Position numbers and translations under genes: made by a program. From Diatrype stigma (Eukaryota; Ascomycota; Sordariomycetes; Xylariales; Diatrypaceae): 64,000 nt of DNA. The DNA is taken from NCBI GenBank assembly GCA_022225965.2, contig JAKJXP020000097.1, positions 62,001 through 126,000 on the forward strand. Reading direction: 5' to 3'. Shown piece by piece: positions 1-10,948 of this stretch (positions within the stretch are counted from its first letter, which is position 1; each line of letters opens with the position of its first letter). The notes below the pieces were generated by a model. The model had not been told where the DNA came from, did no database searches, and saw only the letters and a list, made by a program, of their open reading frames with translations.

Positions 1-235
1 TCTGGCCTATTCTACACTTCTAATAATATAGCAATCATGCAAGGATATGTACAGCGTGCTCGGTAAATGACCGACAAAGCGCAGTGGGAATCGCACCCCG
101 TGAGGCTCCGTCTCAATATGCTCTCCCACGTTATTAAGGGTAAAGGTGCGAACAACAATCATGCATGAGTGCAACATCCAAAACAGGTACTGAACTGTGA
201 ATCAGGTGAGAATGTCAACTCACCCAAGTAGCCAT
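1..235. other. Intergenic edge, nothing recognised
   Basis: No coding signal or repeat was recognised here. It lies directly downstream of the minus-strand TRP-like gene, so it probably contains that gene's 3' untranslated region. Confidence 0.4.
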
Positions 236-2893
236 TCAAGACGCTGGGGGTTGATTCTCCGCGGGTTTTGGGTTTTCTGGGGCTGGTTCAGATGTGGACG
301 CTCCTCCTGGCGAGGTTCCTTGGTTGGGAGATGGTGATAGATGCCCACTGCTGCTAGGACTGAGGGGATGGGGAGAAGGGCCATGGAGGGCTTGGAGGGT
401 TTGACGGTCAAGCCCTGGTCGGACAACCTGAAACGATTTCTCCTTATGACTGTTAGGCTGACTCCCGGTAATCTTAGTCCACAGCCTCAAGGATGGAGTG
501 GATTCTTGTTTGAGAGGGGCGGACGGCCTGGTTTTTGGGACGATGACCTTCGAAGAGGGAGGTGGGGACGCGTTGTAGAAGAGATCTGCTTCGCGGAATG
601 AGTAGTCGCCCCATCGCGGACCCAAGGGCATGTCTCCGCCGCTGGATCTAGTAGATGACGTCCCGGAATTCGTTGTTGCCTCAGTTGAGCTCGAAGCTCG
701 TGCTGTGTTCTGATATTGGTGTGATGCGCTCAAGTTTACGGCTGGATCGCGTCTAGTGGATGTGGGAGAGCTAGAGCTGAACGTGTCCGTGGACGGTGAC
801 TCTGGTGGCGTGCTACCTTGTCGTTGAGAGGAAAGAACGGACGCGCTGGAACGAGATATGCGCGGCGGTCGGTAATAACGGTTTGGGGCTGTAGATTGTT
901 GTCCATGGTGGTATGGAGTGGTGCTGGGGTTATCTGGTCCCGATGTTGTTCGGGCTGTTCGGGCTGGCCGCTGACGCCCCCCAAGCGTCTCTTTAGGCAC
1001 CCCAGTTTCCAGGGGTGAGACATTGTAGAACTCGGACAGGTTATTTCGAGAATTTCGCCGTCGGCGGAGTTGACGGAGGCCATATGCCTGATTGTTAAGT
1101 TCGTCAGTCCAGTTACATGCGCCGTCTAATTGTGTGAAAGGACTTACGTTGGGGAGTCGCGGTCTCCGTCGAGCAGCAGAGAGCTTCACCAAACTATATA
1201 CTATTGGGATGAGAAAGCCGAAGGCTAACATAGTGGCATGTATCGCGAGTATTGCATAGCCAATGACTGCCTTGGCAGTGTCCGAGCCTAGACCTGGTAT
1301 GAATGCCAGCATCAAGAACAAGCTGCAGAGCCTGGCTACTGCAGATGTTGTCCCGATAGAGAGGATCGAGTATGCCTGGAAAGCCATAATGGAAGCTAGC
1401 AGGACGATCTCGCAGAGGATGAGGGCTACCAGCTGGGCTACGGCAGAGATCTGGAGTCCGCCGATAGTCACCCCGCGGATGAAAGATAGGAGGAAGAGGA
1501 CCAACACGAAAGACTTCTCTTGCGTGGTGGTCGTAGTCCCCACCGGGGACATCTGACGATAACGGTTCGAGTTATCGAAGATGAGAATACCGAGGCTCCT
1601 GGTAGGGATCTGCCGCAGTAGCCAAGCAAATGCGATCAGGATAACGGCGATGAAGAGCGCGGCGAGGGTTGTGTGATACGCGGGCAATATCCCGGCATTA
1701 TCCAGCTGGTAGGTAGACAAAGCAACGAGTGGAAGCATGAAGTATGAAAGGACGCCACGAAACACGTGGTTGGATGTGTGTTGAAGGCCCGTCCAGGGCG
1801 AGTGTATGCGTGAGCTCGAGGTACGCTTCATGAACCGATAGGCTTCTAAGATAATGGCAGCAGCGAGAGCAATGATTCCGATGGAGACCACCATGTTCAT
1901 CCACGTACCCCATGTCAAGGGGGCGCCGACAACCTGGGTCATCAACTCCAAGCCAAAGGTTCCGCCGTAGGTTCCGTTAACCACGTAGATACCATCACTC
2001 GTGCCTTCGTACTGCCAATCTGGCCGTATCAGGCCGCGGCTGAAAAGGGAGTACCCGTCTAGGTGGCTGACGGCAGGCTGATAGAACCCCGGATAGGCGA
2101 GACTCAGACTCCCTGTGAGGAATACGAATTGAAGATAATGCAGGCAGTCGCCGACATCCGGGAGGATGCTCCGAGGCCTGCTGGCTTCTTCTTCTCCAGA
2201 ACTGGCATATCGTGCCGCCAGTGCACTTGCACTGCCGCTGCCGCTGCTGCCGCTGCTGCCGCTATATACTGAGCGAATGACGCCAGCGACCAGAACGAAA
2301 AGGAAAATGCAAAGGGGCCCAAAGGTGAGCGTCATGCGCGAAGAAAAGTCGATATCGGGTGTGATATTGGCCCGGACACAGCTCTCCCGCTGGAAAATAC
2401 CGTAATCATCATCTAGCAGAAGGGTCACACCGAAGGTCGACAGGGGATGCAGGCGGTCTATGTCTTCCACGAATGTGAGTTCCAAACTCGACATTCCCAT
2501 GTGCCACTGCAAGCTCCTACATACAACTGCTCCTGCGGCGTCGAGTCGGTGAGAGGAGCGGCCGCGGCCCAGCATCTGGATGTCGAGGGTCGCGGCGACC
2601 GGGGACGTCTTGCCAAGGCCGTTGCCGTTGCCGTAGCCGTAGCCATCGCCACTGCTGCGAATCACACGGGCGCATTGAGCCTCATCAATCCAGCGGGAGA
2701 CTTCCAGGGACAGCCGATCATGCGTGCCATTGACGTGCTCAACCTTCCCGGACAGGCTCTGGGGAGCGAGCGCTGTGTTGTCAGGCGAGGTGGCATCGCA
2801 GTGTTGCCATTGTATGTAGGCACCCGAGGTGCAGCCGCAGCCAGCCAACCACCAGAGGATGCAGCGCCGGCTATAGGTACCGAAACGCACCAT
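236..2893 (-). CDS. TRP-like (Pkd2/flavin-carrier family) fungal membrane protein
   Basis: A protein of 885 residues read as one open frame. A GTG five codons upstream is also open, but the first ATG is at 2893. Order of parts: a signal peptide (about residues 1-25), a luminal Cys-containing ML-like domain to about residue 185, a first membrane helix, a Ser/Gly-rich linker, then a bundle of about eight hydrophobic helices containing the family-type sequence SLAYPGFYQPAVS, and a long Ser/Thr/Pro-rich cytoplasmic tail of about 270 residues. This architecture matches the fungal TRP-like family (PF06011) that includes S. pombe Pkd2 and the flavin-carrier proteins, which act in the cell-surface or ER membrane in calcium and wall homeostasis. 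The exact subfamily is inference. A 60-nt stretch with GTAAGT..CAG ends (1147 down to 1088) is in frame and stop-free, so it could be a removed or retained intron; without it the protein has 865 residues. The Ser/Gly linker is encoded by GCN-type repeats near 2225-2262. Confidence 0.8.
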   Translation of the reverse strand: MVRFGTYSRRCILWWLAGCGCTSGAYIQWQHCDATSPDNTALAPQSLSGKVEHVNGTHDRLSLEVSRWIDEAQCARVIRSSGDGYGYGNGNGLGKTSPVAATLDIQMLGRGRSSHRLDAAGAVVCRSLQWHMGMSSLELTFVEDIDRLHPLSTFGVTLLLDDDYGIFQRESCVRANITPDIDFSSRMTLTFGPLCIFLFVLVAGVIRSVYSGSSGSSGSGSASALAARYASSGEEEASRPRSILPDVGDCLHYLQFVFLTGSLSLAYPGFYQPAVSHLDGYSLFSRGLIRPDWQYEGTSDGIYVVNGTYGGTFGLELMTQVVGAPLTWGTWMNMVVSIGIIALAAAIILEAYRFMKRTSSSRIHSPWTGLQHTSNHVFRGVLSYFMLPLVALSTYQLDNAGILPAYHTTLAALFIAVILIAFAWLLRQIPTRSLGILIFDNSNRYRQMSPVGTTTTTQEKSFVLVLFLLSFIRGVTIGGLQISAVAQLVALILCEIVLLASIMAFQAYSILSIGTTSAVARLCSLFLMLAFIPGLGSDTAKAVIGYAILAIHATMLAFGFLIPIVYSLVKLSAARRRPRLPNVSPFTQLDGACNWTDELNNQAYGLRQLRRRRNSRNNLSEFYNVSPLETGVPKETLGGRQRPARTARTTSGPDNPSTTPYHHGQQSTAPNRYYRPPRISRSSASVLSSQRQGSTPPESPSTDTFSSSSPTSTRRDPAVNLSASHQYQNTARASSSTEATTNSGTSSTRSSGGDMPLGPRWGDYSFREADLFYNASPPPSSKVIVPKTRPSAPLKQESTPSLRLWTKITGSQPNSHKEKSFQVVRPGLDRQTLQALHGPSPHPLSPSSSGHLSPSPNQGTSPGGASTSEPAPENPKPAENQPPAS

Positions 2894-5800
2894 CGTCGTC
2901 AAGCCCACTCGACATGTCTAAGATGTTCCACTACCTACTGCAAGGCCATGGGAGAGGTGCGGTTCCAGCGGCTTCTCCATCGAAACTTGGCGAGACAAGA
3001 ACAGAAAACCGTCGTTTGGTGCAATGGTACGAAAATGGCTGTATAATACTCAAGCAGTCGAGCAATCCAGTGGTGTATATGCGATAGTTCTGATTGTGAA
3101 AGCCCAAATCAAGCCAATTCAAATAAAAAGGGGGTTCGGCTTTTTAGGGAAATTATAATCCGACCACTAAGCGGGCCTCCTCAAGGCGTCGGGTTCCAGG
3201 AACTGCCGTGGCTGCAGCGTGGCTATGGAGATTGCTAACTGCCTATAGTCAAGGTCAGGTTTAGCTCTCCAGACTCATGATTCAGCTTCTACTTGCAGTT
3301 CGAAGAAAAGTGGTTTTTTTGCCGACACTGCCACCCTAGCGGGTTAGCTAGGCGATCACGGTCTGCGCCATTACGCTATCATGCTATCACGCTGCCAGGC
3401 TGTGCTGCAAAAGGCCCTGGCCGTCGAACAGCCGGACTGGATAGTCAGCTACAACGTTGGAACATCCTCTGTTGAAACCACTCTTTTCTCCAAATATGAA
3501 ACGTAGGCCTATATGCAGGCACGCAACTCGATATTGAACTTCTCGGCTCACAGCCGTAGGCGTATCCCAAAGCAGCAGTGGTTATGGTACGGTTTGTGTC
3601 AGATCGCGTGATGGGAGATAGCGTGATCACTTGGCGTGCAGTGCCGAAGTGTTATTGACGGCACATGGGAGGCCCATTATTAGACCAATTAAGACAGGGT
3701 AGGGTCGTAGATCTGAGACGTTACCGATAAAGTTCTTCGGGTTCACGCGACGCTAGTCTCTAGCGAGGCGATCGCATCTTATAGTTATGGGTATGGCGTT
3801 AGCATTATGGTGTATATAAAGTAGATGACCCTGACACCGGAGAACGCCCCCCAGATTCCCCAGTAATCATCTCGCCTTTAGCATTTGTATGGAACTTCGA
3901 TAACGTTAATCGTAGTGGCTTGTATGTCAGGAGTCGAAACACCACCTAATGGCTATGGTTTCCCAACATTGCTAACTGTTTTTAAGCTCCCGTATGTCAG
4001 GGTACCACCTATAAGGCGGTATATAAGCAACCGTGCGGTTCTCTACTCGATCGGTGTCGCACTTATAGAACAGCCTTATTGGCGAACGCAATGGGCTCTA
4101 GGAAAGGGGCTTGCAAGCCAGGAGGGACACCGATAAGCATGTTCTGTCGTCCTTTGTATAATCGAGAATGCAGCGAAGGTGATCGCTAGATGCGATTGAG
4201 GCCCAATCTTGTGGTGGGTGTGGCGGGTTGTAGTCGAAGGTGGTGGTGACTGACGTCTTGTATTGCCCGACAGGGCCAAGATGAGGTGGTAATTCGGACG
4301 GAGATCTGAGAGAGCACGGAGCCGCCGGGTAGTTGCGACGCGATGGGCTGGAGTAGCGACGGCTGTCTTCATCCTGCAAGGTATCCTAGGCGTCACAGTC
4401 TAGAATTTGGCACAGCCCAGAATGCCTCACGGTCTAGAAGGCGTCACAGTCTAGAACATCTGGTCCGCGGACATGGCTAACTGGGGCATCCTGCCATGAA
4501 AGCAGACGGGCGAGCTGAAGATGGCGGCTGTTGGTCTTAGTACGAGGGGGCGGTTCACACTTGCGAGGGCACCACATCTTGCTTGTAGTAGCCTTCGCCT
4601 CGCCACTGCCCTTTTCTGGACTTGAAACCCACATCAGCGATAACTTAGTAGCCGTGGTCACCTTGTATATCATGTCGAGCGGGCTACCCATCCTTCTGTC
4701 GATTGTCTTACCTTGGCTGAGTTGTGTAGAGGACTATGTTTATTCCAAATGCCGATTGTTGGGGGGAGAAAAAAAAATCGTTTTAAGATGTGCTAGCAGA
4801 ACCTTTATGACCAGCTGATCATCGCATACCCCCTCGACATGATGACAATACCACAGGGGGGCATTCTCCATCTCTTTCTCGTGGGTAATCCAGGGCGTGG
4901 AGTTGTTGGGTTCGAGATTGTAGGTCAGTACTTGATTTCGAGACTCTTGACTGCACGTGTTGGAGGATGGCAGGTGACCTTTTGGTTCCGTGATTTCGCA
5001 GCCGGGCAAGGAGCTTACATCTTTCCCTGATGTTGAAGCTTCTCTGGAAACCCCCTCTGATTCAGCTGTGGTATTCTATAACAAGGGCGGAAGTGCAGGG
5101 GGCTACCATGTAAATCCGGATGCATTCTTGAATAGCGAGATCGATTGGGATAAGCTTTGACAATAGTGAAGACCTGCCCGCTATAGTACAATAGTATTAT
5201 ACCCATTGACTTCGGGCGACTTCCTGCACATCGATGATTGGAGGATAATGCAAAAGTAGGGGGGCAGATTCCATACTAAGGGAACAGCGACGAGGAGTAT
5301 AGTGGCCGAGAAGTGACGGTATAATATATATATCCACTTTTGTTGCGTGCCGGCTCATAGGAAAATCTACTGGGTGTAGTAGAGCAGCAGGACATCCGTA
5401 AACTCGACATCTTCGGGGGAATAAGAATCTGGAGTGAATCGGAGATACTGTAAGAGACTACGCTGACGTGCATTGTGGCTCATCCCACATGGTCTAGCTA
5501 ATAGGTGCGGGTTCAAGGAAAGCAATCCGTGAGCCTTCGAAGGGACCAATGCGGAACTCAATACGACCACCGGCGTGCTACCGGAGCGCTGCCTGTCTTA
5601 GGAGTCCCATATAAAGGCGCACCTCGGATTTGGCATGTGTAGTAGATGAGTCTATGTGTTTTGTTACTTTTGTTTTAGAGCTAAGCGCTCGAACCCCTAT
5701 TCCAGAGTGGCCTCGACCCTCACATACGAATGGTAATGTAGGTCGGGGACCCTTGCGTCGTGGCGTTACTGACGGACCTGTCAAGGCATCGATGCGCATA

Positions 5801-6026
5801 TACATACTGCATAGTAGGTCATACGGCATTTTTAGTGGCGGACCGTCACACTGGGACGTCTCTCGCTACTCAGTAAGAATTATAAGGCTGCATCGAACTC
5901 GCTAACGTTAGGCGGGAAGCCCAGGTTGTTTACCTAGGTATATTGCCAGAAATTTCAAATAGAGACAGATCCGCAGCTTTCCAGCGTTGCCATCTCCGAG
6001 AATCCCTTACCAAGTTACCGCCGTTC
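2894..6026. other. 3.1 kb intergenic region, no gene supported
   Basis: Only short frames overlapping one another on both strands are present, with no recognisable domain. One small feature stands out: a 17-bp direct repeat (GGCGTCACAGTCTAGAA) near 4388 and 4440, with a partly matching copy between them. The last few hundred bases must hold the promoter of the transcription factor that follows, but I see no clear TATA element. Confidence 0.4.
4388..4456. repeat. Short direct repeat, 17-bp unit
   Basis: GGCGTCACAGTCTAGAA occurs at about 4388-4404 and again at about 4440-4456. A diverged related segment (GCCTCACGGTCTAGAA) lies between them. Function is unknown; the spacing and near-identity suggest a small local duplication. 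Confidence 0.6.
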
Positions 6027-6041
6027 ATGCTATACGTAGCT

Positions 6042-7613
6042 ATGGCTTCGAGTTCGAGAGTCAACCAGCAGTCGATCAGATCATCTTGTGACCGGTGTCG
6101 TTTCCAGAAGCTCAAGTGCACGGTCTTGATAGACGCCGAGAAATGCGAGAGATGTGCTCGTGCAAAGGTGGACTGTGTCTTCAGTCGGAGAGCAAAAGCC
6201 AGACGACTCAGCGACACCCAGAATCAGAATGTGATGGACAAGCGAAGCAGTGGTCACAAACATATGCCAGATCCCCGGCCCATGGAGCTAGGATCTATAT
6301 CACCCGTGATATTAGATTCCTTCTCCGAGTCCCGAGTTAACAATGATTATCCTTTACTAGATTCCCAACTAAGGTACAGGGGCACCTGGGACAGCAGCCC
6401 GTTCGGGGGCCACGGCTCCGACATCGCTATCGACGAAATCGCCCACAACATGTTATACGATCGTGAGGCCCTGGGGGACTACCAGCCTGACCACGGACGA
6501 GCTGAAGATAATCTCTTCAACTTCGCAGTTCCCTCTTCGTTCCCAGACAGGCACGCGTCTCAACCCACCGCACCCTTTGGACAGGAGGGCGGAAGGTTCG
6601 CATACCCCAGAGCTCACATGCCTCAGGGCAGCCATAGTCACCATGGTGGGGATCCGGGAAGGGATTCGCCAACCACAGGGTCCGAGGACGGGAGCTCCCA
6701 CGCTATACCGCGGCTTTCCGCTCTAGTGGCGGAGATTTACGAGACGTGCGGGATGCTGAAAGATAGCCATTGGGCGGCCAACATGCACAATCCCGCTGCC
6801 ATGAATGATTACCCTATCGGTCGAGTTCTACATCTATCGCAAGAGTTCACCCACGTCCTCCAGAATATGGCTTGGACTACCGGCAGACTACCAAGCTCCG
6901 ACTTAGACCCGATGTCTCCGTCTGATTGTGTCGACCCACAGATCTCTTCATCGTACCCTTCTTCTGCATACGGTCTAGCAATACCCATCTCGAATGGGTC
7001 CGTAATTGGACAGTCCGCTGGCATCCTAGAGGCGGGACTACAGGAACGGGCGGCCTTCGCTTCAAGGCAATCCCCGTCGCCCGCGGGATGTGGCCTTATC
7101 GACGCACCGGTGATGCTCTTGGTGCTAAGTTGCTTCATATCGCTTACCAAGCTTTACGGTATCGTGTTCACCCACTTCGAAAGCCACCTGAGTGGGCTGC
7201 CGCCCGCGTCGTTGTCGACCGGTTCAGCCGCCGACATCGGGTTAATCCGGAGCCGTGGCCTCCAGCTGGGCGAACTTCCCTTATTGGACGAGACCTACAG
7301 CAAGACATACACCGGTGTGCGAATGCTGCTCGACACGTTCCAGTCAGCAGAGGACGTCATCGGCCTTCCCGATTCTCTCAGCATCATACGAGGATCTGCG
7401 TACCAGCGTACAGAAGGAGAATTATCCGCGCCAACAAGCGAGCTGAGAGGCACGACTTCCTCCCCCTGGATGACCTTCCAGGGTGAGCTCGCGCTGGCTA
7501 TGCTGAAGCAGGACGCCCTGATTGGTGGCAGCAGTGTCCACGAGGGCTTCCACGACTTGTCTATGAAGATCCAGTCACTCAAGAGAATGTTACGAGAGAA
7601 GATGCACCTCTGA
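6042..7613 (+). CDS. Zn2Cys6 transcription factor, AflR type
   Basis: A protein of 523 residues from the ATG at 6042; an in-frame ATG at 6027 would add five residues, and the frame extends further upstream only from a non-ATG codon. A complete binuclear zinc cluster lies at the N-terminus: Cys16, 19, 26, 35, 38 and 45 (CX2CX6CX8CX2CX6C), followed by a basic Arg/Lys stretch. Around residues 355-385 a hydrophobic helix (MLLVLSCFISLTKLYGIVF) resembles the C-terminal AflR regulatory domain (PF08493). The family binds DNA in the nucleus and usually controls a neighbouring secondary-metabolite cluster. No polyketide synthase, NRPS or other backbone gene is visible on either side; the nearest candidate target is the O-methyltransferase at 30.8 kb, across the transposon block. 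It appears intronless, although weakly scored introns cannot be excluded. Confidence 0.85.
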   Translation: MASSSRVNQQSIRSSCDRCRFQKLKCTVLIDAEKCERCARAKVDCVFSRRAKARRLSDTQNQNVMDKRSSGHKHMPDPRPMELGSISPVILDSFSESRVNNDYPLLDSQLRYRGTWDSSPFGGHGSDIAIDEIAHNMLYDREALGDYQPDHGRAEDNLFNFAVPSSFPDRHASQPTAPFGQEGGRFAYPRAHMPQGSHSHHGGDPGRDSPTTGSEDGSSHAIPRLSALVAEIYETCGMLKDSHWAANMHNPAAMNDYPIGRVLHLSQEFTHVLQNMAWTTGRLPSSDLDPMSPSDCVDPQISSSYPSSAYGLAIPISNGSVIGQSAGILEAGLQERAAFASRQSPSPAGCGLIDAPVMLLVLSCFISLTKLYGIVFTHFESHLSGLPPASLSTGSAADIGLIRSRGLQLGELPLLDETYSKTYTGVRMLLDTFQSAEDVIGLPDSLSIIRGSAYQRTEGELSAPTSELRGTTSSPWMTFQGELALAMLKQDALIGGSSVHEGFHDLSMKIQSLKRMLREKMHL

Positions 7614-8030
7614 CATACAGTCTATTGGACGAATAGACGCTGGCCTATGGATCGTTGGCTGAGGGCTAGATGTCGGGAGATCTAGTGCGGAAACGAGGAA
7701 ACGAAGCGCCCTACGCGTACGCGGAATGAACATGCCCATGCCCCATAGTTAATGTCTCTTCTATTAGTTTCTGCCTCATAGACTTTCCGTTGGTTATTAA
7801 TAATACATTACTGTATTGCCATAGCTCATATACACTATATCCCATTAAACCCGGGATCTCATGAATGAGACGAGGCCAATATGAATCCGAAGTGCGTCAA
7901 TTATTGACAGGGCACCCAGATACTAAGTACCAGCGTCGGCATCAGCGTTCCGAATGCAGTATCGAACCCAGTCCCGCAGAACAATGGATTCCGCTGCATC
8001 TAGATCTAAATGGAAGCTTTATTATGCGCG

Positions 8031-8048
8031 AGATCTTGCGCAAGATCT
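8031..8048. repeat. Perfect 18-bp palindrome
   Basis: AGATCTTGCGCAAGATCT equals its own reverse complement. It is in a gene-free stretch. It could be a binding site for a dimeric protein or chance; there is no adjacent gene to assign it to. Confidence 0.6.
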
Positions 8049-10923
8049 GAACCCTTAAGCCACCTTTTTGCACCACTACACCCCGTATGATTTTACTCCT
8101 AGCGACCGTTGCAGCGAGCGCCGCAGATCCACAATCCCATGTCATGCTGGACGGTTACTACAGCCGGTTACGTCTAGGCCCAGCCGCTCGCTTGGTGGTG
8201 CCAACCGCTCGTGGCACCTTTGATTGTTGTGCTTGAATCTAATCGTCCCTCCTGGCTTGACTGCTACTACGTAGCTTGACCCGTCACTTACCGTCCTCAT
8301 TACCCGCTCTGCTGCCCGCTCTTCCCACTCGCCCGCTGAGGGCCCTTAGGACGGCCTGATCCATGCGATCCCCACGTGCTTGGCGACATGGATAAGCGGC
8401 ATGGGTCGGGAGCTGGGCTAGTGAGCTACGCGGCCCCGGCCCGCGAGACCCCACGTCCACGCTGGCAGGAGACCGTGGTTCGTAGTTCGTAGTTCTCTGA
8501 CACATGGCATAACCAATTGGTCGGGTTATAGGACGGGTTCTCATTGTCGTAGAGGCAAGTGAAGGCAGGTCAGAGCATGGCAAACCCCTTATCGCCCAGC
8601 GGGCAATTCGACCTGGTCGCCGACCGCGCCGGTGATTTGTGCGACTATGTACGACATCGCAAATGTCAAGTGCAATCACCCTAATTATCGTCAGCGCCTT
8701 GGGCTGCCATGCTATTACCTAGCATACCCGCGTTAAGGTATCAGTTCATGGCTGAACGCCACTGAACTGGAGAAACGATAGAGCCGTCTATTTTTAACAC
8801 GGTCTATCATCCTTTTCAGGCCTTTCCATGCCTATCAGTGTTGCAATTACGCCATTTCTCCCCTCCTTCCCGTCGAGTGGCCGCGTGGCGGAAAAGGGCC
8901 CCCATGCTAATTACGAAAAAGCAGTTATTCTGTTACATGAATCGGTCGCATATCTAGCCCTCCTGGCGACTTGGACGCGCGATTCGTCGGCTACTTCATA
9001 CTTTGATCGGTTCCTTCGTTGAATCTGTAGACCTATATGCAGCAAATGAATAGTGCCGATCCTCCCCCCGGCTTACAGGTAGTACTTGCTCATGCGGTTA
9101 GTCAGATGGTGTAAGTGATCATACAAGACAAAGTACTTGCTGTGTTCCACTACCCAGAAATTCGGGATCCAAACAGAGAACGAATCTGCAAGCCTTGCTT
9201 GCTTGCTTCCTGCAGCCTCGATATCGCCTTCTCGTCACCACAGCTTTCCCAGCTCGATAAGGTAACCCTGTGCTTCTCGTCTATAGTTGCTCCGATTCTC
9301 TTTCCAACAGGGGCGTGACCATCTAGATGGCCATCTAGACGCACGAGTATTGGGCTGACGGGCTGCAGGCAGGCTGGCAAATGCTCACTATGACAACGGG
9401 TGGATTGTGCTGCGGATCTCGGCATCCCTGAAGCGTGCAGGACAGGATCACCGCTAGCAGTAGTAGATCGCGGGATATCCCTTTCTATCTAGTTCTTGTT
9501 CAAGTAGGCTGACCCGATCCTGCTGCCCAACACCAACACCCATATATGGACATCTAGATTCCCATAGAAGTAAGGGAGATGATTCTCAGACCCACCAGGT
9601 GATGACGGCTCACTTCGACGTCAAGGTGGGAAGGTGACGAGAGCAGGCTGACGCCGTATGCACGAAGTACGTGGTAGGTAATGTATCAAGTGTATGAAGC
9701 ACTCCTACATACCTAACACTCCCTGCAACGATGTGCCCCAGTGGAGAGATTGGCTGACGCTTTTGACACATCATTTAGAGGGTTACATAATATATATTCG
9801 GTGAGGCCCAACTATCCGAGCTCTCACCTCCATGACCATGACTTGGGTAAATTTCGCTTAGGTTATGAGATCCCGAACATAGGGAGATAGGAGCGCTCAG
9901 CGCGTGGGATGTGGGATGGCCGACGAAAGACCGGTGCAGGCTTCCGGGTTGCCTCGAGTAAAGAGTGATGGAATAACCAATTACACGCCAATTAGCTCTT
10001 TCCCCACCATTTCCCCTATGGGATAGACGGGATTTCGACTGTTTCGGTCCCTAGATGCATCAAGCATCGAGATCTACGGTCGAGATCTGCAGTGGCCGCA
10101 TCTTGATTTGGTGACATTTCCAGTTGCGATTGGCTCGGTTATCGTTTAGGTCGTAACGCCCGAGCCGTACATGAACACCGTGGTATGCAAGGCTACAAAA
10201 TAGGGCATCAACGTTGAACAAAGGAGAGAGGCAGAGCAAAAATAGACAGCCACTAGAGGGAAGAAGGCTATCCTTAAAGAGGATGTGGATATGATGATTA
10301 TATTTTGCAGTGACGAACTAAGCGCAGAAAATATTGTTGTGGCCAGAATATTTCCACCAGGTCCCTGGTTGTACGGATACCTAACTACTCGTGGTATCTC
10401 CATGGATCTCAGGCACGGAATTACGACAACGTGCTGTACCAGAAAGATGAGAAGTGTCTTCCATGTACTATTCCAACATCAATCTCCAACATGCCGGGAT
10501 AATGTCGACTTGTCACTTGTGTAGGGATTGCTACCAGCACTGTATCACAAGGCTTCATATCAGCCTCATTGTCGTACGATAGATCGTCATGCCGACCATA
10601 TTTAAGGCCTAACTCAGCAGTACACGGTACGTACGAACAGATCATAAAGTGAGCACTATACATATATCGTAATCAATATAAAGTAAGAATGGATCTACAA
10701 TAAAGGCAAAGTAACAGAACCGCGAATCAGAAGCCCATTGTGGCATTGTCCACTCATGACTGTTTATTTTCCACAGGCAGTGCGACATGGGGGTAGGGGT
10801 CAGAGAGGCATCTTTACGCGTGTATCACTACACCACTCTTGAGAACTGGGATGATTGGCTATCCAGACCTATCTGACTCAGCCTATGAGCTCTAATGGGG
10901 TATACCACGAATCATGCGCCCGA

Positions 10924-10948
10924 TTAGGGTACTAGATTAGGGTTAGGC
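10924..10948 (+). repeat. Short interstitial telomere-like motifs
   Basis: Two exact TTAGGG hexamers (10924-10929 and 10937-10942) and an adjoining TTAGGC. TTAGGG is the common filamentous-fungal telomere unit. With only two exact copies, this may be a chance occurrence or a degenerate remnant. Confidence 0.35.

Noticed and set aside
2447..3046. 199-codon plus-strand open frame
   Set aside because: It is antisense to the N-terminal part of the TRP-like gene; composition is Ala/Arg-rich shadow and no domain is visible.
4076..4396. Two overlapping minus-strand frames
   Set aside because: Both are open in different frames over the same bases, with no domain, splice context or sensible start.
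6926..7486. 186-codon plus-strand frame
   Set aside because: It lies inside the transcription factor in another frame; Arg/Pro-rich shadow.
8284..8679. 131-codon minus-strand frame
   Set aside because: Low-quality Arg-rich translation in a gene-poor stretch; no motif or splice signal supports it.
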